NCBI GenBank assembly: GCA_041920415.1
Contig: JBHGYD010000003.1
Span: 62,001-126,000, forward strand
DNA length: 64,000 nucleotides
Reading direction: 5' to 3'
From: JBHGYD01 sp041920415
Lineage (GTDB): Bacteria > Bacillota > Bacilli > Bacillales > Anoxybacillaceae
Under the pieces are notes generated by a model. It was not told where the DNA came from. It saw nothing but the letters and a program-made list of their open reading frames with translations, and did not search any database. Below, in pieces: positions 17,553 through 27,324 of the stretch; the first letter of the stretch is position 1; every line of letters starts with the position of its first letter. A program made the translations under genes and the position numbers.

Positions 17553-18686
17553 TCACTCGACCCCAAGCAACGTATTTACTACTTTTTCTGGTGATGCTTC
17601 GATTATGTCATCAGGAACATTTTGGCCATTCGTCAAATATGCAACCCCAATTTGATAATCGGTCACTAAATTAAGCATTGCACCATAATGGCTTGTTTCA
17701 TCTAATTTTGTAAAAATGAAGCGATCAATGTGAATTAATGAAAATTGCTCATATATTGTTTTCATATCGACCCACTTGGCCGTTAAGGCAAGTACGAGAA
17801 ACGTTTCCATCTCGTCGTCAAAATCAATGATTTCTTGCAAATCTTTTACATATTGTGGGTTACGAAAATTACGCCCTGCTGTATCAATAAAAACAATGTC
17901 ATAGTTTGCAAATTTTTTCTTGGCCTCACGAAAATCTTCCATATTATAACAAACTTCGAGTGGTACATTTAAAATTTTTGCGTATGTTTTTAATTGATCA
18001 ATCGCCGCAATTCGGTACGTATCCGTCGTAATAAAGGCGATTTTTTTTCGATGCTTTAATACGCAATCCGCTGCAATTTTCGCTAATGTCGTTGTTTTTC
18101 CTACTCCAGTCGGTCCGACAACATTGACGTATTTCTTTTGAAACGAAATTCCTCCAAACAGCAGTCCGTCTAATTTTTTCAATAATGTTTCTTTCGCCCA
18201 CATGAATGCTTGCTCTTTCGTCGCAACTTCACGGTGCAAATACCATTGCTCTACTACTTCGGCCATGATATCTTGTCGCAACGCGCCAGCAATCCCTTGT
18301 TCCGCAAGCAACTCATCTATTTCATTTAACGGCTGAGGATATGATGCAAAATTCGTTGCAACATTGGTAGACAATTGTTTTAACATTGCTTTTAACTCAT
18401 TCAACTCATTCAATAATGTCGCATCTGGAACTGGTTTTTGTTCGAAAGACGGCAATTTATCAGGAACAATGTTCACAGGTTTTCCCTTTTTTTCAGTCAC
18501 TGTTGAACGAAATGGTTTCGGATCAACTGCTGCAATGACCTCAATATTTTTTTTTGCAAACAGCCCGAAAAAACCACCTTTATGAACGACTTTTGAATTT
18601 AAAATAACGGCATCATTGCCTAATTCCGCACGAATCATTTTCATCGCTTCCGGCATCGAAGGAGCAACAAACTTCTTTACTTTCAT
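17553..18686 (-). CDS. flhF: FlhF, SRP-type GTPase for flagellar placement
   Basis: Third SRP-family GTPase, paralogue of Ffh and FtsY, which targets early flagellar parts. N-terminal basic domain MKVKKFVAPSMPEAMKMI, then the NG domain with G1 VGPTGVGKTTTLAK, DTYRIAAIDQLK, G3 DTAGRNFRN and G4 TKLDETSHYG. 377 residues. The ATG at 18686 overlaps the flhA stop (ATGA). Sense-strand A9 (18555-18547) and A8 (18048-18041) runs lie within it. Confidence 0.97.
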   Translation of the reverse strand: MKVKKFVAPSMPEAMKMIRAELGNDAVILNSKVVHKGGFFGLFAKKNIEVIAAVDPKPFRSTVTEKKGKPVNIVPDKLPSFEQKPVPDATLLNELNELKAMLKQLSTNVATNFASYPQPLNEIDELLAEQGIAGALRQDIMAEVVEQWYLHREVATKEQAFMWAKETLLKKLDGLLFGGISFQKKYVNVVGPTGVGKTTTLAKIAADCVLKHRKKIAFITTDTYRIAAIDQLKTYAKILNVPLEVCYNMEDFREAKKKFANYDIVFIDTAGRNFRNPQYVKDLQEIIDFDDEMETFLVLALTAKWVDMKTIYEQFSLIHIDRFIFTKLDETSHYGAMLNLVTDYQIGVAYLTNGQNVPDDIIEASPEKVVNTLLGVE

Positions 18687-20722
18687 TCAATATCCACCAC
18701 CCCAACGCTTTGAACTTCAACATTTGCCTCTAGTTCATTATAGGATAATACAGGAACATTTGGAAAATATCGTTCTGTCAGCTGACGAACGTACATCCGA
18801 ACCGCAGGAGAGCAAAGTAAAATTGGTGTTTGATTTTGGAAAGAGTGTTGCTCAAGCTGAAATGCCACCGCTTCAATGATTGTCTGAGAGATAGATGGGT
18901 CCAAGGATAAATAATTGCCGTGTTCCGTTTGATGGACTCCTTCAGCAACCGCTTTTTCAACTTTTCCAGACAACGTGATGACTCTTAATGGCTCCCCTGC
19001 AACCACATATTGGCTCGTAATTTGTCGCGCTAACGCTTGACGTACATATTCCGTCAACAAATCGGTATCGCTCGTCATTCGCGCAAAATCCGCTAATGTT
19101 TCGAAAATCACTGGCAAATTGCGAATCGATACTTTTTCTTTTAATAATTTCGCTAACACCTTTTGAACGTCACCAATCGAAAGCGGGGTTGGTGTCACTT
19201 CCTCTACTAATATCGGATACGATTCTTTCAAATGGTCGACTAATTGTTTTGTTTCTTGTCTTCCCAATAATTCGTGAGCATGCGCCTTTAATACTTCCGT
19301 AATATGCGTAGAAACAACAGACGGTGGATCAACAACCGTATAGCCAAACATTTCTGCCTGTTCTTTCATCTCTTCCGAAATCCACTTTGCTGGTAAGCCA
19401 AACGCTGGTTCTACTGTATCAATTCCTTCAATGGAATCATCTTCCACGCCAGGGCTCATTGCCAAATAATGGTCAAGCAACAACTCTCCGCGAGCAACTT
19501 CATCACCTTTAATTTTTAAACGATATTCGTTTGGTTGTAATTGAATATTATCACGGATTCGTACAACAGGAATTACTAACCCTAATTCTAGGGCCAATTG
19601 CCGGCGAATCATCACAATACGATCGAGCAAGTCACCGCCTTGGTTGGCGTCTGCTAATGGAATAAGCGCATACCCAAATTCAAATTCAATCGGATCAACA
19701 CTTAATAAATTGACAACACTTTCGGGACTTTTCATTTGATCCATTTCTAGTTCTTCGTTCTGTTCTTCTACAGCCGTTTCTTCTTCTTTCATCGGCTTCG
19801 TAGAGAAGTGATAGCCTCCAAGCGCAAGCAATGCGGCAATCGGAATCGTTAAAACATCATTAATTGGTGTAAACAATCCTAATAAGAAAATCGTGCCCGC
19901 TGTGACATAGAGCATTTTTGGAAAGGCAAATAACTGCCTCATAATATCAGCACCAAGATTGCTATCAGATGCCGCACGCGTGACAACAATACCAGTCGCC
20001 GTTGAAATAAGCAAAGCAGGAATTTGGCTGACGATACCGTCACCAACGGTCAATAATGTATACCGTTGGGCAGCTTCGGAAACATCGAGCCCTTGCTGCA
20101 CAACTCCAATTACCATACCAAATAACATATTGATAACAACGATAATAATTCCAGCAATTGCATCTCCTTTAACGAACTTACTCGCACCATCCATCGCTCC
20201 ATAAAAATCCGCTTCTTGTGCCACTTTTTCGCGACGTTTGCGCGCTTCTTGTTCCGAAATCATCCCCGCGTTTAAATCCGCATCAATACTCATTTGTTTT
20301 CCTGGCATTGCGTCTAATGTGAAACGAGCTGCTACCTCGGAAACACGTTCTGCCCCTTTCGTAATGACGACAAATTGAATAATAATAAGAATTAAGAATA
20401 CAACGAAACCAACAACAACATTTCCCCCAACAACGAACGTACCAAACGTTTCGACTACTCCCCCTGCTTCCCCCTTGCTTAAAATCGAGCGCGTTGTCGA
20501 AACGTTCAGCCCTAAGCGAAACAAGGTAAGCAACAATAACAAAGAAGGAAAAATCGAAAATTGCAATGGCTCACGCATATTCATGGAAGTAAGGAGAACC
20601 AAAAGTGCAAGAGAAATATTAATAATAATAAGGACGCTAAGAAGCCATGATGGAAGCGGAATAATTAACATCGCCACAATTAGTACAACCATAAGTAATA
20701 CAGATAAGTCTCTTGCTGGCAT
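18683..20722 (-). CDS. flhA: FlhA, export-gate protein of the flagellar type III system
   Basis: Large subunit of the export gate, a nonameric ring whose cytoplasmic domain docks export chaperones and substrates. The N-terminal half has about eight membrane helices with the conserved LFRLGLNVSTTRSIL and the proton-channel related MDGASKFVKGDAIAG; the C-terminal half (from about residue 330) is the soluble ring domain. 679 residues. I chose ATG 20722 (MPARDLSVLL), 9 bases after AAGGAG; ATG 20743 lacks family support. Confidence 0.97.
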   Translation of the reverse strand: MPARDLSVLLMVVLIVAMLIIPLPSWLLSVLIIINISLALLVLLTSMNMREPLQFSIFPSLLLLLTLFRLGLNVSTTRSILSKGEAGGVVETFGTFVVGGNVVVGFVVFLILIIIQFVVITKGAERVSEVAARFTLDAMPGKQMSIDADLNAGMISEQEARKRREKVAQEADFYGAMDGASKFVKGDAIAGIIIVVINMLFGMVIGVVQQGLDVSEAAQRYTLLTVGDGIVSQIPALLISTATGIVVTRAASDSNLGADIMRQLFAFPKMLYVTAGTIFLLGLFTPINDVLTIPIAALLALGGYHFSTKPMKEEETAVEEQNEELEMDQMKSPESVVNLLSVDPIEFEFGYALIPLADANQGGDLLDRIVMIRRQLALELGLVIPVVRIRDNIQLQPNEYRLKIKGDEVARGELLLDHYLAMSPGVEDDSIEGIDTVEPAFGLPAKWISEEMKEQAEMFGYTVVDPPSVVSTHITEVLKAHAHELLGRQETKQLVDHLKESYPILVEEVTPTPLSIGDVQKVLAKLLKEKVSIRNLPVIFETLADFARMTSDTDLLTEYVRQALARQITSQYVVAGEPLRVITLSGKVEKAVAEGVHQTEHGNYLSLDPSISQTIIEAVAFQLEQHSFQNQTPILLCSPAVRMYVRQLTERYFPNVPVLSYNELEANVEVQSVGVVDIE

Positions 20723-20762
20723 AAAATTTCTCTCCTTGAACATTCTGCTTGCAAACGTATCT

Positions 20763-21845
20763 CTAAATTTTCCGCTTTAGACGATACACATATGCTAAAA
20801 TTTCGGCAACGGCCTTAAAAAATTGTTCCGGTATCGCATCTCCGATTTCTGTTTGACTATATAACGCCCGAGCGAGCGGACGGTTTTCCACTGTAACGAC
20901 ATCATGCTCTTTTGCTAGTTGTTTTATTTTTAAAGCGATATAATCCACACCCTTGGCAACGACAATCGGTGCATCCATCTTTCCGTCTTCGTATTTTAAT
21001 GCGACCGCATAATGCGTCGGGTTTGTAATAACAACGTCTGCTTTTGGCACTTCCTGCATCATTCGCTTCATCGCCATTTCTCTTTGCTTTTGTTTAATTT
21101 TTGATTTAATCAACGGGTCACCTTCCGTTTTCTTATACTCCTCTTTAATTTCTTGCTTGGACATGCGAATATTTTTTTCAAAATCAAAACGCTGATATAA
21201 ATAGTCTAAAAAAGCGAGAAACAATAGCGCAGCTGACGCATATAGCCCCATGTTGACAGTTAAACTAGCTAACGAGCTTAATGTCGTGTCGAGCGATTTT
21301 GTCGTTAACGATAAAATTTGATCGAGCTTCATCCATAAAACCGAAAATGTTACTAAACCGACAACCATAATTTTTAAAATAGATTTTAACAGCTCCACAA
21401 TGGAGCGTAACGACATGATTCGTTTAAACCCTTGAATCGGGTCAAGCTTACTTAACTTCATTTGTAACGGTTCTGTCGTAAATAAAAAACCGACTTGTAA
21501 AAAGTTGGCCATAAATGCTCCGGCGATTGCTGCTAAAAAAATGGGTGCTAACACTCCTGCTATTTCTTTCAGTACATCAACAAATAACGCGTGGACCGAA
21601 TCGATCGTCATATCTGTTAACATGTATTGCTGAAACGATTGGCGCAAAATACGGGAAAATGTTTCTTTATATAAACGTCCCGAAAATAAAAGAACGACAA
21701 ATACGATAAGCAAGACGATCGCCGTATTAAGATCGGCGCTTTTAGCGACTTGTCCTTTTTGGCGCACTTCTTGACGTTTCCGCGGCGTTGCTTTTTCTGT
21801 CTTTTCTCCAGCAAAAAACTGCAAATCTAGACGTAACACACTCAT
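20763..21845 (-). CDS. flhB: FlhB, export-switch protein of the flagellar type III system
   Basis: Membrane protein that controls the change from rod/hook to filament export. Four membrane helices follow the DLQFFAGEKTEKATPRKRQE start; the cytoplasmic part has the self-cleavage motif NPTH in VVITNPTHYAVALKY, followed by DAPIVVAKG and the C-terminal EQFFKAVAEILAYVYRLKRK. 360 residues. The ATG (21845) abuts the fliR stop with GGGGGC upstream. A second copy of its C-terminal domain without NPTH is encoded at 48216-48494. Confidence 0.98.
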   Translation of the reverse strand: MSVLRLDLQFFAGEKTEKATPRKRQEVRQKGQVAKSADLNTAIVLLIVFVVLLFSGRLYKETFSRILRQSFQQYMLTDMTIDSVHALFVDVLKEIAGVLAPIFLAAIAGAFMANFLQVGFLFTTEPLQMKLSKLDPIQGFKRIMSLRSIVELLKSILKIMVVGLVTFSVLWMKLDQILSLTTKSLDTTLSSLASLTVNMGLYASAALLFLAFLDYLYQRFDFEKNIRMSKQEIKEEYKKTEGDPLIKSKIKQKQREMAMKRMMQEVPKADVVITNPTHYAVALKYEDGKMDAPIVVAKGVDYIALKIKQLAKEHDVVTVENRPLARALYSQTEIGDAIPEQFFKAVAEILAYVYRLKRKI

Positions 21846-22619
21846 TTATCTGCCCCCTAATATATTCATAAGTTCCCGCATGGAAAGAAACATCGTTTCA
21901 AACAAATGTTGGGCAGCAATAAGCAGCGTTATCATCGTGAACATTAGAAGAATAAGACCAGCGATGATTTTCACAGGTAGTCCAACGACAAAAATATTAA
22001 GTTGTGGTACGGTTCGGGCCACAATACCCAAGGCAACATCCACTAAAAATAAGCAGCCGACAATCGGAGCTGACATTTGAAAGGCAATAACAAACATTTG
22101 ACTAAACGCTTTGATGACATTTTGTACTACGTTTCCATTCCCCAGCGATAAAAAATGATGTAATGGAATGAATTGATAACTATAAAACACACCGTCTAAT
22201 AATATATGGTGACCATTAACAGCAAGCAACAATAATAAAGCAAACGTATGCAAGTATTGTCCCATCAGTGGGCTTTGTGCGCCTGTTTGTGGGTCAATGA
22301 CGTTTGCCACAGCAAATCCCATCTGAAAATCGATTAATCCACCAACGATTTGAATCGCGGACATAATGATATACGCCAATAAACCGATACAAAGGCCGAC
22401 TAACACTTCTTTTATGACGAGTAACACATACATCTCGTCAAGTGAAATCGGTTCTTTTTTTATCGCAAAAAACATGATCCAACTAATAAAAAATGATAAT
22501 CCAATTTTATGAATAGGAGGAATCGTCCGATAAGAAAATAATGGCAATGTCGTAAAAAAGGCAGCAACTCGGGCGAATACTAATAAAAATGCTGGAAAAT
22601 ACGATAGTAATTGCTCCAT
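21846..22619 (-). CDS. fliR: FliR, export-gate membrane protein
   Basis: Forms the export channel together with FliP and FliQ. 257 residues with about six hydrophobic segments; conserved ARVAAFFTTLPLFSYRTIPP near the start and the mid-protein GGLIDFQMGFAVANVIDPQ. The ATG at 22619 has only a weak AGG upstream and lies 4 bases after fliQ, so coupling is likely. It directly abuts flhB. Confidence 0.96.
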   Translation of the reverse strand: MEQLLSYFPAFLLVFARVAAFFTTLPLFSYRTIPPIHKIGLSFFISWIMFFAIKKEPISLDEMYVLLVIKEVLVGLCIGLLAYIIMSAIQIVGGLIDFQMGFAVANVIDPQTGAQSPLMGQYLHTFALLLLLAVNGHHILLDGVFYSYQFIPLHHFLSLGNGNVVQNVIKAFSQMFVIAFQMSAPIVGCLFLVDVALGIVARTVPQLNIFVVGLPVKIIAGLILLMFTMITLLIAAQHLFETMFLSMRELMNILGGR

Positions 22620-22623
22620 ACGA

Positions 22624-22893
22624 TCAGCCTACAAACTTTGTTAAATTATTCAAAATTTCATACGCATACGAAACCATATGTGAAAGCATCCACGGTCCAA
22701 AAAAAACAAGCCCGATTAACACAGCGACAATTTTCGGCACAAATGCAAGGGTTTGTTCTTGAATTTGTGTCGTCGCTTGAAAAATGCTAATAATGAGTCC
22801 GACCGCAAGCGCTAGCAACATCAACGGACCGCAAACGATTAAAATCATATATACACCGCGTTCAGCCATATGAATGACGAAATTTGCACTCAC
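22624..22893 (-). CDS. fliQ: FliQ, small export-gate membrane protein
   Basis: 89-residue protein with two membrane helices, a channel subunit with FliP and FliR. The signature VGLIISIFQATTQIQEQTLAFVPK between the helices is diagnostic. The start is GTG at 22893, with AGGTGA 6 bases upstream. It follows fliP by 18 bases. Confidence 0.96.
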   Translation of the reverse strand: MSANFVIHMAERGVYMILIVCGPLMLLALAVGLIISIFQATTQIQEQTLAFVPKIVAVLIGLVFFGPWMLSHMVSYAYEILNNLTKFVG

Positions 22894-22911
22894 GTATGCT
22901 CACCTACTTCT

Positions 22912-23577
22912 TTAGAAACTTTCCAGCAATGATTTCACAACTAAATACCAGCCGTCAACAAGAACAAATAATAAAATTTTGAACGGCAACGAAATCATCA
23001 CCGGCGGAAGCATCATCATCCCCATCGACATAAGAACGCTGGCCACTACCATATCAATGACTAGGAATGGGATAAAAATCATAAATCCCATTTGGAATGC
23101 CGTTTTAATTTCGCTAATCGCAAAAGCAGGAACAAGGGTTGTTAATGGGATATCTTGAACGTTTTTTGGTTTTTTGGCACCGCTATATGTTAAAAATAAC
23201 GCCAAATCTTTTTGTCGCGTATGTTCACTCATAAATTCCTTCAACGGCACAGAAGCTCGTTCATATGCTTGTTCCAAATTAATTTTTTCGGAAAATAACG
23301 GTTGAAGAGCTTGGTCGTTTATTTCCTTAAATGTCGGTGCCATAATAAAAAATGTTAAAAATAGCGCTAATCCAATCAACACTTGGTTCGGCGGCATTTG
23401 CTGCGTTCCAAGTGACGTGCGAACAAACGACAAAACAATGATGATGCGCGTAAAACAAGTCATCATAATTAAGATGCCTGGTGCAATTGATAGTACCGTT
23501 AATAAAAGCAAGAGTTTCACAGACATCGATACGTTTTCAGGAGCAACTTGGTTAAAAAATTGCATAAACTCATTCAT
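22912..23577 (-). CDS. fliP: FliP, core export-channel protein
   Basis: Core of the export pore, five copies per channel in the known structure. 221 residues, as in B. subtilis. Hallmarks: PGILIMMTCFTRIIIVLSFVR, QMPPNQVLIGLALFLTFF and PFLVIDMVVASVLMSMGMMM. I chose ATG 23577 (MNEFMQFF), 10 bases after AAGGGA; it starts inside the last codons of fliO (8-base overlap). Upstream TTG 23601 is not supported. Confidence 0.97.
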   Translation of the reverse strand: MNEFMQFFNQVAPENVSMSVKLLLLLTVLSIAPGILIMMTCFTRIIIVLSFVRTSLGTQQMPPNQVLIGLALFLTFFIMAPTFKEINDQALQPLFSEKINLEQAYERASVPLKEFMSEHTRQKDLALFLTYSGAKKPKNVQDIPLTTLVPAFAISEIKTAFQMGFMIFIPFLVIDMVVASVLMSMGMMMLPPVMISLPFKILLFVLVDGWYLVVKSLLESF

Positions 23578-24238
23578 CGGACGTTGTTCCCTTCTGTTCA
23601 ATCTGTTTTAACAGTTCCTTGCGTTGGTCAGCTAGCTCCTGCATCTGTTTCGCAAATATGTCGCGAAACGGTATTTCTTCGTTTACGGTTTCCTTTTTCT
23701 TTGCAAAGCGCCCTAGCAAATGAGAAATCCATTGGTTCGGTTCCAGCATTTGTTGCAACTTCTCGTTGTGCGTCGATAATAGTTCGTTTATTTCCTCTTC
23801 ATTATCAATCTCCCGTAACAACTGAATGGACTCTCCGACGCCAATGACTAAAATGCGTTTTCCTACTTTCAATAGCTGTACAGAGCGGTTCGTGCCGACG
23901 CTTGTACCACCAAGATGTTCAATAAGTCCGCGCTTTCCTGATAAGAAACGACCTCGTTGATTCATAAACCGTAATAATGCATAAATGAGAAAGAGGACGA
24001 ACGCGGTAGCTAGAATAAGCTTCATTACATCCCAAATTGTAAAGGACGAGACATCCTGTCCTAGCTTTTTATCGATTTTGTCTTCATGACCGATGGACTG
24101 TTGATTTTGACATGTTTCTGGGTGTTCTAAACATTCTTTGACAGTAGGGGATTGCTCCGCAAAAACAGGCATCCCTGTTTGCGAAGCAATCATCACAACA
24201 AAACATATAAGTAAAGGGATGATTCGAAACTGAAACAA
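23570..24238 (-). CDS. fliO: FliO/FliZ, flagellar export assembly membrane protein
   Basis: FliO (called FliZ in B. subtilis) helps the FliP ring assemble. The 222-residue product has a signal-peptide-like start (residues 1-27, ending VFAEQ), a short outside region with two cysteines (ECLEHPETCQ), one membrane helix (about 69-90) and a cytoplasmic domain with GGTSVGTNRSVQLLKVGKR. Start is TTG at 24238, 7 bases after AGGTGG. It lies between cheY and fliP. Confidence 0.9.
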   Translation of the reverse strand: MFQFRIIPLLICFVVMIASQTGMPVFAEQSPTVKECLEHPETCQNQQSIGHEDKIDKKLGQDVSSFTIWDVMKLILATAFVLFLIYALLRFMNQRGRFLSGKRGLIEHLGGTSVGTNRSVQLLKVGKRILVIGVGESIQLLREIDNEEEINELLSTHNEKLQQMLEPNQWISHLLGRFAKKKETVNEEIPFRDIFAKQMQELADQRKELLKQIEQKGTTSDE

Positions 24239-24258
24239 GATCGTTCCACCTCTTATGT

Positions 24259-24618
24259 TTAGCCAAGTGTTTTATTGATCGCTTCAATGACGCGATCGGC
24301 TTGGAACGGTTTGACGACAAAATCTTTAGCACCAGCTTGAATCGCATCGATAACCATCGCTTGTTGTCCCATCGCTGAGCACATAATGACTTTTGCATTG
24401 CTATCAAACTTCTTAATCTCTTTCAATGCTGTAATTCCATCCATCTCTGGCATTGTAATGTCCATTGTAACTAAATCAGGACGCAATTCTTTATACATTT
24501 CTACAGCTTGAAGTCCGTCAGCTGCTTCTGCCACGACTTCGTGCCCGTTTTTCGTTAAAATGTCTTTAACCATCATTCTCATAAATGCTGCATCGTCCAC
24601 GATTAATATTCTTGCCAT
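24259..24618 (-). CDS. cheY: Chemotaxis response regulator CheY
   Basis: Phosphorylated by CheA; CheY-P binds the motor switch, causing smooth swimming in Bacillus. Single receiver domain of 119 residues with acidic D8/D9, phospho-acceptor D53 (TMDITMPEMDG), S81 and K103 (VVKPF). The ATG at 24618 follows ATAGGAGGTTTTTAGG. It is placed right after fliY, the switch protein that dephosphorylates CheY-P in Bacillus. Confidence 0.98.
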   Translation of the reverse strand: MARILIVDDAAFMRMMVKDILTKNGHEVVAEAADGLQAVEMYKELRPDLVTMDITMPEMDGITALKEIKKFDSNAKVIMCSAMGQQAMVIDAIQAGAKDFVVKPFQADRVIEAINKTLG

Positions 24619-24636
24619 TCCTAAAAACCTCCTATA

Positions 24637-25884
24637 TTATTTTAATTTTTTCAAGCGATCGCTTTGACTAATGATGTCCGTTACACGTACGCCGAAATTC
24701 TCATCAATGACAACAACCTCTCCTTTAGCGATCAGTTTATTATTGACCAATATATCAACCGGTTCGCCCGCTAATTTATCTAGCTCAATAATCGATCCAG
24801 AAGAGAGATTTAAAATATCTTGTACGGAGCGTCTCGTTCGTCCTAACTCTACCGTCACTTGCAATGGTATATCAAGGAGCATATTTAAGTTTTGTGCCTC
24901 CGTCTCCGAGAAAGGAGTCGGTTCAAAACTTGCAAAATCAACTGGTTGAACGTGATGTTGTCCCACTGCTCCATGTGCGCCAAAATGATTCGGTCCATGC
25001 GCGTTTGGCTGATAAGTACCGCGATAAGGTTGATATGGCTCTTGTTGAACATGTTGAGCAGTTGGTTGTTGTTCATAAGCTAAATAAGCATTAGGTTGCG
25101 CTGCCATTGAAGAATGAGAACCTAGTGAAGGAGACGGTGATTGTTGTTCTGTTTTATTGGTCACATTGTCATGGCTTACATCTATTGTATCGGATAAAGA
25201 CTCATTTGAACTAGACGGTTGAAGCAAATTTTGGACTAACTCTTTCGCAAAACCGACCGGCAATAACTGCATAATACTTGAATCAATGAGATCGCCAATC
25301 TTTAAATGAAATGAGACTTTGACTAATATGTCTTCATTCGGTAAGTATTCAAGTCCCTCTCCTTCTTTTACATCCAGTAAATGGAGACTTGGGGGAGAAA
25401 TATCTACCTTTTTACTAAAAATCGTCGACATAGATGTCGCTGCTGACCCCATCATTTGGTTCATCGCTTCTTGCACAGCGCTCAACTGAATTTCTCCTAG
25501 CAAATCAGCTGGATTCTTTCCGTCTCCACCTAACATTAAATCGGCAATAATCGCTGCATCGGCTTGTTTAATCACAAGTAAATTCGTCCCTAAAAATCCA
25601 TCTGTGTAATTCACTTGAATAGCGACGTAAGGAAACGGGAATTCGTCCACAACATCTTTCCGTTGGATTACAGATACATTCGGTGTTGTAATCTCGACTT
25701 TTTGATTTAACAACACGGAAAGCGCTGTTGCTGAGCTTCCGAATGAAATATTCCCAATTTCCCCTATAGCATCTTGCTCTATTGTAGATAACACATCGTC
25801 TACAGATGGAGTTTCATCAAAGTTACCTGTCCCACGCAATAACGCATCGATTTCATCTTGGGATAACATATCATCACTCATCAT
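24637..25884 (-). CDS. fliY: FliY, motor switch protein with CheY-P phosphatase domain
   Basis: Switch component combining a FliN-like domain with a CheC-like phosphatase. N-terminal CheY-P-binding motif MLSQDEIDALLRG; two CheC-type active sites with E-xx-N (DAIGEIGNISFGSSATAL near residue 40 and VQEAMNQMMGSAATSM near 140); a Gln/Pro/His-rich linker (about 250-325); C-terminal SpoA/FliN domain with VTVELGRTRRSVQDILNL. 415 residues. ATG 25884 overlaps fliM by 11 bases with GGGGGGAG upstream. Confidence 0.96.
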   Translation of the reverse strand: MMSDDMLSQDEIDALLRGTGNFDETPSVDDVLSTIEQDAIGEIGNISFGSSATALSVLLNQKVEITTPNVSVIQRKDVVDEFPFPYVAIQVNYTDGFLGTNLLVIKQADAAIIADLMLGGDGKNPADLLGEIQLSAVQEAMNQMMGSAATSMSTIFSKKVDISPPSLHLLDVKEGEGLEYLPNEDILVKVSFHLKIGDLIDSSIMQLLPVGFAKELVQNLLQPSSSNESLSDTIDVSHDNVTNKTEQQSPSPSLGSHSSMAAQPNAYLAYEQQPTAQHVQQEPYQPYRGTYQPNAHGPNHFGAHGAVGQHHVQPVDFASFEPTPFSETEAQNLNMLLDIPLQVTVELGRTRRSVQDILNLSSGSIIELDKLAGEPVDILVNNKLIAKGEVVVIDENFGVRVTDIISQSDRLKKLK

Positions 25885-26875
25885 CGTTGTCTTCTCCCCC
25901 CTTGAGTGTATCTAAAACTTGCACCGCTAATCGTTTATTCACTTTTCCAGGCTGACCAATAAATTTCGGAATGTCTCCGACTTTAACGATTAACGGTCGT
26001 TGAATCGATTGGTCAAGTTGAATCACATCACCAACATCAAGCTGCAAAAATTCTTGAATCGTAATCGTCGCTGTTCCAAGTTCAGCAATAATTGGAAGCT
26101 TAGCGACTCTGATTCTTTTTTCAAGGGCTTCCATTTCTTCTGGTGCCCCTTCTTTTTTTTGTGTCTGCATCCAATAATGGACCGAAAGTCTAGGGATAAT
26201 CGGCTCAAGCACAACATGCGGAATACAAATATTAATCATTCCTCTTGTTTCGGCAATTTGTGTATTTAAAGAAATGACGACAACGGTATCATTAGGTGAG
26301 ACCAATTGCAAAAACTGCGGATTCACCTCAAATTCAGCTAGAATAGGCTCAATTTCAGCAATCGATTCCCATGCATCCCGCAAATTACTAAACGCTTTTT
26401 CAAATAAATTGGACATAATTCGTGTCTCAATTTCTGTTAAGTTGTCAACTTTATTAATGCTCGCCCCTCTTCCTCCCATCACCCGATCCAACATCGCATA
26501 GGCCACGTTCGGGTTGACTTCCATTAATATACGCCCATCTAATGGAGGTACTTCAAACACATTTAAAATCGTCATTTTCGGGATCGAGCGAATAAACTCT
26601 TCATACGGGATTTGATCGGCAGTCGCCACAGATATTTGCACATATGTTCGTAGCTGAGCCGAGAAAAATGTCGTTAGTAATCTTGCAAAATTTTCATGAA
26701 TACGCGTCAAACTGCGAATTTGGTCTTTCGAAAAACGGAGAGCTCTTTTAAAATCGTAAACTTTTACTTTTTTATCTGTTTCTTCTTTTTTGAGCTCTTC
26801 GGCATTCATTTCTCCGGTTGATAACGCGGCCAGTAACGCGTCGATTTCACTTTGTGATAACACTTCACCAGACAA
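25874..26875 (-). CDS. fliM: FliM, motor switch protein
   Basis: Switch C-ring protein that binds CheY-P and FliG. N-terminal CheY-P motif VLSQSEIDALLAAL, middle domain with the conserved GGRG (DRVMGGRGASINKV) and NPQFLQLVSPNDTVVVISL, and a C-terminal SpoA domain. 333 residues. Start is TTG at 26875, 9 bases after AGGAGG. A sense-strand A8 run lies at 26160-26153. Confidence 0.97.
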   Translation of the reverse strand: MSGEVLSQSEIDALLAALSTGEMNAEELKKEETDKKVKVYDFKRALRFSKDQIRSLTRIHENFARLLTTFFSAQLRTYVQISVATADQIPYEEFIRSIPKMTILNVFEVPPLDGRILMEVNPNVAYAMLDRVMGGRGASINKVDNLTEIETRIMSNLFEKAFSNLRDAWESIAEIEPILAEFEVNPQFLQLVSPNDTVVVISLNTQIAETRGMINICIPHVVLEPIIPRLSVHYWMQTQKKEGAPEEMEALEKRIRVAKLPIIAELGTATITIQEFLQLDVGDVIQLDQSIQRPLIVKVGDIPKFIGQPGKVNKRLAVQVLDTLKGGEDNDDE

Positions 26876-26901
26876 TATTTCTCACCTCCTAGCTAGGCAG
26901 G

Positions 26902-27324
26902 TTATTGGAGGATGAAAGAAGTTATATATACTTGCTCCACTTTCCCTTCTTGCATCACTTGATTAATTTGTTGTTTTAAGCGATTTTCAAGGTTGATCAT
27001 TCCTTGCTTTCCTTTAAAATCTTCCGGTTTCATTTCCGATAACTCTTCAATAATAATATTTTTAATTTGGAAATCGCGTTTTTCCGCCTCCGCTTTAGCG
27101 TCTTTGCTATCAGTTTGAATTTTAAAGGAAACTTTTATAAAACTGCCATTTGCTAAATTGGTCGTAATCTCTGGTATATCAACAGAACTTGCCACAATCT
27201 CATCAGCGGTTGGTGCTGTCTTTTGTTCATTACCCGTAAATTTCATGATGACGACTAAGGCAACTACCCCAATCAACGTAATCGTCACTAATATAAGCAA
27301 CATCACTTTCCATAACCTATTCAC
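26902..27324 (-). CDS. fliL: FliL, stator-associated flagellar membrane protein
   Basis: Single-pass protein that surrounds the stator in known systems and supports motor torque. 140 residues with one membrane helix (about 7-29) and an extracytoplasmic domain whose end VEQVYITSFILQ is typical. Start is GTG at 27324, 8 bases after GGAGGG, inside the last codons of swrD (8-base overlap). It precedes fliM as in B. subtilis. Confidence 0.93.
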   Translation of the reverse strand: MNRLWKVMLLILVTITLIGVVALVVIMKFTGNEQKTAPTADEIVASSVDIPEITTNLANGSFIKVSFKIQTDSKDAKAEAEKRDFQIKNIIIEELSEMKPEDFKGKQGMINLENRLKQQINQVMQEGKVEQVYITSFILQ

